In this document: positions 56,315 through 64,000 of the stretch, piece by piece
How positions within the stretch are numbered: position 1 is the stretch's first letter
Layout of the letters: each line of letters opens with the position of its first letter
Assembly (NCBI RefSeq): GCF_036898095.1
Contig: NC_090735.1
Location: 1,613,388-1,677,387 of the forward strand
Origin: Palaemon carinicauda
Lineage: Eukaryota > Arthropoda > Malacostraca > Decapoda > Palaemonidae
Length of the DNA stretch: 64,000 bases
Reading direction: 5' to 3'
The notes under the pieces: generated by a model
The model's input: only the letters and a program-made list of their open reading frames with translations
What the model was told of the DNA's origin: nothing
The model's database searches: none
Position numbers and translations under genes: made by a program

Positions 56315-56554
56315 TTAGCCCTTTTTAGTGAAACTTGGCTGTCCAGGGGGAGAGACCTAGAGAAGAATTAAGGCACGCAACACTTCTTGTCAGTGATTAA
56401 AGTTTTTGTGCTTGCAACTTGCACGTACCAAGCGTGAGCACTGCCAACGGTGAATGTCATTGAGCTTTAATACGTAACAAATGCGTAAACAAGTAGAGTT
56501 CTCTTGCTTAAAGATGCACTCCTGCACACTTTATCTTATTTCTCTTCCTCTTAT

Positions 56555-56760
56555 TTTGTTACAGTTTTTTACGGTTTATATATGAAATATTTAGTGTTGT
56601 TACTGTTCTTAAAATATTCATTTTAATTATTAATTACTTCTTTTATTTCCTTGTTTCCTTTCCTTACTGGGCTATTTTCCCTGCTGGAGCCCCTGGGCTT
56701 ATAGCATCCTGCTTTTACAACTAGGGTTGTAGCTTACCAAGTAATAATGATAATAAATTG
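56555..56760 (+). repeat. (TAA)n-tailed interspersed repeat, plus strand
   Basis: Runs from the TTTACGGTTTATATATGAAA region through TTGTTTCCTTTCCTTACTGG, GGAGCCCCTGGGCTTATAGC and GGTTGTAGCTTACCAAGTAA into AATAATGATAATAAA. Same family as 19556-19990 and 62271-62592. Confidence 0.75.
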
Positions 56761-56925
56761 TATTTAATTTTATTGTTTCTGTTCTTAAAATATTTGATTT
56801 TTCCTCCTTTCCTTTCCTTACAGAGCTATTTTCCCTGCTGGAGCCCCTGGGTTTATAGCATCCTGTTTTTTCCAACTAGGGTTGTAGCTTACCAAGTAAT
56901 AATAATAATAATAATGATAATAGTG
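56761..56925 (+). repeat. Second tandem copy of the (TAA)n-tailed repeat
   Basis: A shorter copy in the same orientation begins right after the tail of the first and ends in AATAATAATAATAATAATGA. The head-to-tail order suggests insertion into, or extension from, the older copy's tail. Confidence 0.75.
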
Positions 56926-57725
56926 CCATTGCATTTCAATACGTACTAATGCAATCAATTTTGGGCTTCACATTGCATAGACACTGCATAACTTATGTGT
57001 GTGCAGTGCGTGAACAGGGTACAAGCAATGCTTCACTCTGCATACCTCCTAAATGGCACGTCTTTCCATGATGTGAAAATGGCAGGGACAAATATTGTGC
57101 AAGTGTTAAGGTGGCGTTAAGGACTGAGAATATTAAAATGGTAGATAATAAATAGACATGACCTCTCCTTGCCTCATTATAGATAAATGAGCTGTTATCA
57201 TAAATCACAAATCCTTTACTGAAATTGTAAATATAGAACTGTACCCTATTTGTTCCTACTCATATGCAAAACTTGTCTTTTGAAATAGGGATGTCTTCAG
57301 CAGATCTGGAACGGTCATTGAATGGTTAACAGGGTACTGTAGTTGGTAATGACAGGCGACGCATTGTAGAAGCCTGCCCACCAGCCTGTCGTATAGAGTA
57401 GCCATTTTTGTCTTTGGCCGCAACAGGTACACATGTACAGTACTAGTGCACTTCTCTGTTGACTGTTGGATATTTTTGTACGTTTGCTTATGATAAGTCT
57501 TGTTTTATTTTTATGAGGGCACTTGCTTGTAAGCAGAAGAGCTACGAAATGTAAGCATGTGGTGAAGTTAATTTTGTTCCTATGATGATGTAATGACCGA
57601 GACAGTCAATGGCAACTCACATAGATAGCAGCTGGGACTTTCTAGGGAGTTGGTGTTGGGGGGAAAGTATGAGTAAAGGGCTCAGGTTTTTTGTTAGAAA
57701 AATACAAGTTGCTTTTAAAAAAATT
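56926..57725. other. Intronic stretch, mostly unassigned
   Basis: No gene recognised. The last 40 bp (57685-57725, GGTTTTTTGTTAGAAAAATA) resemble the right arm of the family I module at 1400-1445, so the end of a module for the next element may lie here. Confidence 0.35.
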
Positions 57726-60700
57726 GTCATTTGTTTCTACAAATACAAACCATTGTCCTTTATGTAGGAGACTCCTTCTTAGACTAAGGAAGTCCTTGTC
57801 CCAAACGGCTGGAACACTTTTCCTGGGAACTTGAAACTAGAGTATGTAGGATGCTTAAGAGGTTAAGGTTTTAGTTACCACGGGCATCAGTGATATGACT
57901 GTACCAGTGGGTCCATGGCTCTGGCTTTAAGGGTTGTTTCCATGCCAAAAATCTGTGTTGTACACTTAGCAAAATAATTTAATGGATCAGAAATCCTCTG
58001 AAGGCCTTGCAAGAGTGTGGGGAAAAGACTTCTGGATGTGCATATTGAACAGCTACAAGCTGAGTGGGGTTATCTAATGATCAAATCAAGTCCAGCTGGA
58101 GAGGCTCTGGATACTGTACCCCAAGAAACTAACTCGTAAACTCTGCCCTCAATCAGAAGTTGATGGTCTTGTGAGAGGAGCCAAGGCACTCACATGACTT
58201 GCTGAGCAGCTACAACAGGTCCCAAGGAAAAAGTATCCAAGGACCTGTGGATCATATCCCACACGTAGTGGCCAGTGAATGTAGTCTGCCATCTCCAGAC
58301 ACAAGCTTGGAGAACTTGCACCATGAACGCCTCTGGTATCATGAGGTTTTATTCACATTCCTCCCACAAATGAAGCCGAGGAGGGAGTAAGGGATAGGAG
58401 ATCACTTCTCTCAGCCAGAATGAGATCTTGTTCCTCGAAATCCTCTTCTTAGTCCTACCTGTACTGACAAGGTGTTGTCTTACAGCACTTGTATGCTTAA
58501 GACAGCACCTTAGTGCTCTCAGAAGACACAATAACAGCGGGTCAGGGTCATCAGTTACCTGACTAAGGCTCGAGATCTAAAAGGTTAAAAATTTAGAATC
58601 TGAAGCGGATGGATTTTGAGTCTTGGCTACGAAAACAGGTATGAAGGAGAGCGAGACTTGCCTCCACCACCTTGAATGAATGATATTGAAAGGAAGACCA
58701 CAAAGTTCACTGAGCCATTTAGCAGAAGCTAAAGCAAGAAGTAGGAATACCGTTTTTAAGGTAAGACTCTGTCCGAGGCTTGTCGTAACAGTTCATAGTG
58801 TGGCCTCTTAAGGGAACATTAAACTTTAACTACGTTCCAGTCTGGAGGTATATTAATAACCCTCCCCACGAGTCTGACAGAATAAAGAGAACTTGAAGGA
58901 ACTGAAGAAGTGTCCATAGACGAGTCTCTAGGCTGGGACACGGATGTGCTTGGGCATCCTTGGATCAATAGGGTCTGAGGAATTAAGAACTTTGTTCTCC
59001 AGTCGTTACTCTCCTTTTGTCTGGAAGTAGCTGCTGTAGGAGAGAAATGGCTCGTAGTGCTCTCACAATTCTTAGGGACGTCCTTAACCTGTTCTAGGCT
59101 TTCGCATCCAACGCCTTTCTTAGACCTCTTGAGTGGTGGAGAGTAGTCAGAATCATATTCAATAAGTGATAGCCCATAATTGTTTACCACGATACTCTCC
59201 TTGGGAGAGAGAGACCCTCTGTGCGATCTTACTTGCGTGTCTCCTCTGGGAGGCATAACCAGAACCCTATTCCTTATTTCATTTCTGGGACGCATGTTGA
59301 CCTGCACCAGTTGTCTATCCACATCTTCAGGGTCAAACTCTGGATCCTCCCTGGACGGTCTATGTTCCAATGTTAGGCAAGTGATAGGTGAAGGGTGTTT
59401 TACTCACCATGAAGACTCATTCACTTATAATTATAGAGTCCACTTGCCTGGACCTATCCTATGAAGGAGAATGTTCTACTGACTGTCTTCCAGTCCGGTG
59501 CATAGCAGCACACTGCCCAGTGCATTCAGAATGGGATATCAGGTGTCTATCTATATCTGGAAGAGAATAGGGTATGAGGTTAAGTCAACCATACGTATCG
59601 ATTGAAGAGCGCCTAGACGGCTTTGCTGATATACGTCTAACGAGTTCAGAAACAGTTCCAACCAGGATGATCCGGCGTGACTCGCCTAGCACGTTTTAGG
59701 TGACATGCTTCGTTTTTCTAGGAGAAGACGGCCTAGATCTTTGAGGAGAAGGTCTCTTGGTACGGTCTGGGGTGATGCTCCTTGCATATTCAGTTGAAAA
59801 TCATCTTTACTGTTCTTGGGTGATGTGCATTGCATATTCAGGTGAAACGTGTTGAGAGCATTCTGGGGTGACGTGACGAGGGGAGATGCCCTTAGGAGAG
59901 ACACTCTCTGAAGGGGATCGCTTGGAAGAGATGCGTCTGAAGGAACGCTCTGGTAATATGCGTATGGAAGAGGCCTCTTGAAAAATTTGTGGGAGGAGAG
60001 GAGTAAGATCGCATTGTGTAAGGTTAATCTAAGATCCTTCTTCGAAGAGGAAGGATCTTGCAAAGGATGAGGCATAACCTTGTGTAAAGGCTCAGAGTGC
60101 TCTGAAGGAGTTGAAATCCTTGAAGAGCGAGGGTTGGGCATTCGCTCATCCGATCTCAGAGCAGAAGGCGCTGAGGATACACATTAACAACTGCTGGCTC
60201 TGAAAGAGATGAAGAGGCACGGGACTTCTTAAAAAACACATGGGAATCTTATGTCTGAAGTAGCAAGAACCTACCACTGGTGTCAAGCTGCTAGGGCCTG
60301 CTGCAGTTTATCCTCCTGAGGCAAACCTTTTAGCCATAAAGGGGGCCACAACAACTGCAACACATCCGCAACCTGAAAACAAGGAGGCTTCCCCTGATGA
60401 GGAGGTTCTACTGTTTCTCTAAGAGAAATGGAAGGACCCCTTTCCCCCTGGTCTTCGCCTAAAGTTAACTGCTCGATTGGCCCCTGAAGTAGGCCAATGG
60501 AGAAGAGTCCGAAGAAAAATTGCTGGGTGTTAAAGAAGCAAGTTGGTACTCTTTCAACTTTAAGAAAGACCCCAAAGGCGAAGAATAAAACTCCCTTTTT
60601 TACTTCTTTCTCTTCGTAGCGTACGTCTCCCACTGGGAGGTTGGCGCGTTCTGACACTCGTCATAAAGTGATGCTTGAGAACACGGATGCTTTCTAAAAA

Positions 60701-61085
60701 TGTCTGGTGACAATCCAAGATCACCCCAGTCATAAAGGTGTTGCAGGTCTTCGTCAATACTCCAAGGCATTTCTGCATTTCGGCTGGCATATCCTAGCGA
60801 AATCACAAATACACGTAAAGTCAAAATGACTAGAATAGAGAAGGAAAATTGTTGATAAAGTATTCAATATTCCCAGTCAAAGAGAACATCCGATCCCACT
60901 AACAGCTGATATCTGAGTTATTAGTGAGCCGGTGTAGGAGCAGTTGCCTCCCTGCTACCAGCGTGACGTGCCTAGCTGTCGGTCATTAACGCCCCGTTAT
61001 AAGTTTTTAATTGCCATATTCTTAGCTTCACTTTTATCTTTCTCTAATGTAAAGTACAATGGTTTGTATATGTGTAGGAATAAAT
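57726..61085 (-). mobile_element. Degenerate DIRS-like element, family VI
   Basis: Imperfect inverted ends: 57726-57770 (GTCATTTGTTTCTACAAATA, CAAACCATTG) and 61043-61085 (its diverged complement). Minus-strand gag-like frames lie next to the right end. No RT or recombinase motif is readable, so it is a deleted or non-autonomous copy. Terminal words are shared with family I (TTTGTTCC-...-ATACAAACC). Confidence 0.5.
58819..60824 (-). pseudogene. Gag-like relic, family VI
   Basis: The upstream piece (60824-60600) reads SQASLYDECQNAPTSQWETY and ATKRKK. It resembles the end of the gag zinc-finger segment in the element at 63204 (CNECVCWNEIQWVHYGTKKK). Downstream frames (60141-59686 and 59370-58819) are serine/proline-rich with NMQGASP and SPKNSKDDFQ repeats and an EFDPEDVDRQLVQVNMRPRN stretch. 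No single frame joins them. Assignment to gag is by position, composition and that one motif. Confidence 0.45.
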
Positions 61086-61584
61086 ATACTTTTTATTCCA
61101 ACTACAGGTTTTTTTCCCAGTTGCACCTTGGCATTTAATGGCTTTTCTGGCTCCATTATGGCCCAAAATAATAAATTAAGCCATAGATCCTTGATAAACT
61201 AAATGGACCATAATGCCAGAAACATGGAGCTGCATATAATCAAAATATTGTTATGAATCTTCCCAGATACTATAAATGTCCTATTAGGTTACTGTGTAAA
61301 GACTGTGACGAAAAGTGAAGCATTTAAATGGGAAACACAACTCTAGTAAAAAACTGACTTGTAACAGCATTCAGGATATTTTGGAAACTCACTTTGTGAG
61401 AGCGCAGTATTACTAAAGAAAATCTATTTTGAATAACGGTATTTCTAAAATGCATGCCTTCTAATCTTGTGATAGAAAATGGAGCTGGGGAAATGAGGGA
61501 AATACTTTGTATTCAATTTTTTTGATGAAAGCTCCACCATGTAAGGTAATTCAGACTGATGTTTGCATATTTTTTTTTTTTCAG

Positions 61585-61767
61585 GATAATATGATGGACT
61601 TCATATTTGCTGTAAAGGACCCACTAGAATGGCATCAGGCTAATGTGGCTCTTAACCCCAAACATTACTCGGCTCTCCGATATGGAGGTCACCACTTGAT
61701 AACCAACATTCAAGAAAATTGGGGAGCTCATATTTACTTCAATACTCTAGTTCCTACCCATGAAGGA
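61585..61767 (+). CDS. TAMM41: TAMM41 second coding exon
   Basis: The exon has 61 codons between a T-rich acceptor (CAG at 61582-61584) and the donor GGA/GTAAGT (61768), both phase 0. It encodes DNMMDFIFAVKDPLEWHQAN and continues HYSALRYGGHHLITNIQENW to GAHIYFNTLVPTHEG. The family hallmarks are DFIFAVKDP, with the acidic metal-binding strand following the GSG turn of exon one, and the Q-x-N-x-GA-x-x-YFN segment. It joins the exon ending GHKSVR without missing residues. The rest of the protein (the part after the NTase core) must lie beyond the window; I found no third exon before 64000. Confidence 0.92.
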
Positions 61768-62267
61768 GTAAGTTACAGTGCTCTTTTATTTGACATTCTC
61801 ATTCAAGTCATATGTGATGGTTGTGTTCATAAAAAGAAAATATCCAATACTTTAAAAATACCTTTATCATGTAAAGGTGGACAGTTTAATCGTAAATTTT
61901 TATTTACAAACAGTGATAGATAGCAACCAAAACATTTTTTCCCTTCTTTAGGAGAACCTATCTTTTGTTTCAGACTAAATTCTGAATGTTAATGTTAGAT
62001 GCGTGAAAGCATCTCTGAATCTCATTGAGGATATTTATATTTCTTCTCCCTTTTAACCCCATCGTTATATTCATCTGTGCTCTTTCAGTATTTGGTACTT
62101 TATACAATATAGTTACCGGGTAATCGTAGTGATGTTTGCTTCAGTGACAAAACGTTTGCGAAACAAGGAGGCTAGTGGATCTCTACTAAACCTTCCTTAC
62201 AGTCTTTGTGGCATTTTTTACCTTGGTATTTAGCCTATTACTGTAGTTGAGTAATCAGCAACCATTG

Positions 62268-62270
<3 letters not shown>
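61768..62270 (+). other. TAMM41: TAMM41 intron, start
   Basis: Donor GTAAGT, then AT-rich sequence without recognisable features. Confidence 0.5.
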
Positions 62271-62307
<37 letters not shown>

Positions 62308-62592
62308 TTGCTAAGCTACAACCCTAGTTGGAAAAGCAGGATGCAATAAGTTCGAGGGCCCCAAACAGGGAAAATAGCTTAGTGAGGAAAAGAAATATAT
62401 TACAAGAATAATTTAGGAATAATAACGTCTAAATAAATCTTTCATATATAAAATATAAAAATTTCAAAATAACACGAGGAAGAGAAATAAGATAGAATAG
62501 TGTGCCTGAGTGTACCCTTAAGCAAAACTTTACCCTAAGGCAGCGGAAGACCGTGGTAGAGAGGCTATGACATTACCTAAGGTTAGAGCATT
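62271..62592 (-). repeat. (TAA)n-tailed interspersed repeat, minus strand
   Basis: Begins with (ATT)n, then GCTAAGCTACAACCCTAGTT, GGGAAAATAGCTTAGTGAGG and continues to AGAGGCTATGACATTACC. Parallel in structure and length to 19556-19990. Confidence 0.75.
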
Positions 62593-62789
62593 TTTATTTA
62601 TTACTTTGTAAGTTTTACTGAAATAACCTTCAAGATAGAATTGACAGTTTGTATTTTACAGAAATCTATTAATTGTAAACTAAGTTATTAGACAGAAGAA
62701 ACATTTTCCTCATATGATAAATAATTCCTGAATTATTTTTTGACACAGATTTCAAACATGATAATTTTGAGAGCAGTGTCTAGGTAAAT

Positions 62790-64000
62790 AATCATTTTAA
62801 TTTTTATTTGTTCCAACACAAATACTTACCTCGAACTACTTTCTTAGGAGTTACCTGTAATCTCCTCTCAACCGACCAGAGTTTTGTGTAGTATACCCTA
62901 CATCCATTTTCTATGGAGGTAACCCAGGAGTAATGAGAACGTGCCCCGATGGTAGATCTGAGCTAGGTCGGCGTCAGCTTGGGTCCCGTTAGTCAGTAAG
63001 TTCTCTGGTCGCGTCGTGATACCATCACGCCGCTCTCATTCTTTTACGACCCTTTGTGTCCCGACTCGTGTGTCCCACGTGGTTACCGCGTGGTATGTCT
63101 GTGCTTATCCCTTGTGTTCTCGTGTGTTCACTGCCTTTCCTTGTGCTTCCCAAGTGTATTCCTTGATTATTCCCTTCGTTCCTGTGTGTTGTGGTTGTGT
63201 GCGATGGAGCAGATCTGCCGTTGTCCTGGGCCTAGAGCCGGAAAGTCGTGTGGAGCGTTCCTTTCCAAGCCCGAAGTGGACCCTCATTCCCTTTGCTCTT
63301 CCTGCAGAGGCAGAGTGTGCTTGCCGTCAGATACGTGCAATGAGTGTGTTTGCTGGAATGAGATCCAGTGGGTGCATTATGGCACTAAGAAGAAGTCGTC
63401 GAAACGTTCGCCCAGGAAGTCTAGCATCTCTTCGCCGTTACCGTCGCCCAATGGACGGTCCGACGGGGCTTCTGTCTCGCCTTCCCCTACCCACAGTAGG
63501 GGACGAGGTAAGTCCGTTGCGGGGAAAGAGCCGAGGGCCCTTCCCCAGGAGTCTAATGTGTATGAAGTGGGGGTTGCTGGGACTTCTCAGGCTAGTGAGG
63601 AGCCTGATAGTGCTGTGTCTGGGGTTTTTGGAGACTCTGCCCTTGTGCTTGGGGGGCACGTCTCCACCGACAACCCCTTGTGGTGTAGTAATGTTGTGCC
63701 TGTTTCTTCGCCTGCTTCGTGGGCCTGTGTTTCAGGTACTTCAGCGGCTGGTGACGCCCAGGATAAGTTGGACTCCACGGTAAGTAAGCCCTTCGGGTGG
63801 AGGCTCCCTAAAACGCCAGGTAGGTCCCCAATGCAGATGGAAGAGAGCCTGGATACCTGGTTCCCTAGTGCAGTACGTCCAACCTCTTTCCCAGCTCCTC
63901 TGACGACAGTTCCGGAGTCTTTCCTACAACCCTCGACCTCTGGAACGCAGCAGGTCGCGAAGCCCTCCGTAGCCCCCGCTCCTGCCCGTCGGTCGGGTGG
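62790..64000 (+). mobile_element. 5' part of another YR-type retroelement, family VII
   Basis: The boundary is placed at TTTTTATTTGTTCCAACACA followed by AATACTTACC, which resembles the termini of the other families (AATACAAACC, ATACTTACCCG). The sequence becomes GC-rich about 100 bp in, and a gag frame starts at 63204. The element continues beyond the window, so RT and recombinase cannot be checked. Confidence 0.5.
63204..64000 (+). CDS. Gag with N-terminal zinc-finger motif, open at window end
   Basis: An uninterrupted frame of at least 265 codons from the ATG at 63204 to the last base. The first 51 residues have D26-P27-H28, C31-x2-C34, C39 and C45-x2-C48, exactly the positions found in copy A gag, plus C5, C7 and C16. 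A basic stretch GTKKKSSKRSPRKSS and a long Ser/Pro-rich disordered region follow. Likely a nucleic-acid-binding structural protein of a DIRS-like element. It is intact as far as visible, unlike every other gag here. The partly overlapping frame 63016-63783 is a shadow. Confidence 0.65.
   Translation, partial: MEQICRCPGPRAGKSCGAFLSKPEVDPHSLCSSCRGRVCLPSDTCNECVCWNEIQWVHYGTKKKSSKRSPRKSSISSPLPSPNGRSDGASVSPSPTHSRGRGKSVAGKEPRALPQESNVYEVGVAGTSQASEEPDSAVSGVFGDSALVLGGHVSTDNPLWCSNVVPVSSPASWACVSGTSAAGDAQDKLDSTVSKPFGWRLPKTPGRSPMQMEESLDTWFPSAVRPTSFPAPLTTVPESFLQPSTSGTQQVAKPSVAPAPARRSG

Larger units (their letters stand above)
21906..61584 (+). other. TAMM41: 39.7 kb TAMM41 intron loaded with mobile elements
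   Basis: Donor GTAAGT at 21906 and acceptor polyT-CAG at 61584, both phase 0. The intron contains DIRS copies B, C, D and E in the sense orientation, two antisense or relic elements, a Tigger-like insertion and the SWI5-like gene. I saw no intervening TAMM41 exon, and none is needed because the two flanking exons encode adjoining parts of the protein. Confidence 0.8.

Noticed and set aside
63016..63783. 255-residue plus-strand open frame
   Set aside because: It overlaps the zinc-finger gag frame starting at 63204, which has a recognisable motif and stays open to the end. This one has no domain and a different frame.

Overview
The window looks like a repeat-dense piece of an arthropod genome, most likely a decapod crustacean. 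Support: two recognisable metazoan host genes (TAMM41 and SWI5) with GT-AG splice sites, long (GA)n, (AT)n and (ATT)n microsatellites, and a dense load of DIRS-like tyrosine-recombinase (YR) retrotransposons, which are known to be common in Decapoda. The species cannot be fixed from sequence alone.

Layout. 1135-9197: an old, minus-strand DIRS-like element (family I) with decayed gag, reverse transcriptase (RT) and YR, GC-rich tandem arrays inside gag, and a 5S rRNA-derived block inside its RT. 9892-16641: a young minus-strand DIRS-like element (copy A) with gag, RT-RNase H-methyltransferase and YR, damaged by only a few lesions. 16657-20000: a 3 x 69 bp array, a (TAA)n-tailed repeat, and a Merlin DNA transposon with perfect 25 bp inverted ends and an intact DDE transposase. 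20225-21125: an RTE/Jockey-type RT relic. 21667-21905: the first coding exon of TAMM41. 22173-23765: an inverted-repeat element. 24268-32050: DIRS-like copy B, split by a 1220 bp Tigger-like element with TA target duplication. 32890-34055: a gag-bearing relic. 34063-40806, 42999-49367 and 49375-56030: copies C, D and E, three related defective DIRS elements with the same chimeric middle. 42024-42677: an intact SWI5-like CDS between C and D. 57726-61085: another gag relic on the minus strand. 61585-61767: the next TAMM41 exon. 62790-64000: the start of another retroelement whose gag is still open at the window edge.

How the parts relate. The two TAMM41 exons join in phase 0 across a 39.7 kb intron that holds SWI5 and four DIRS copies in the sense orientation, so most of the window is intron packed with mobile DNA. 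The DIRS copies share one architecture: a body with short inverted ends, plus a separate palindromic module of about 300 bp at the 3' end whose interior repeats the 5' end in inverse orientation. Copies C, D and E keep the ends and the YR tail but have lost the catalytic front half of RT. They look like non-autonomous passengers, with A-like elements the plausible source of enzymes.
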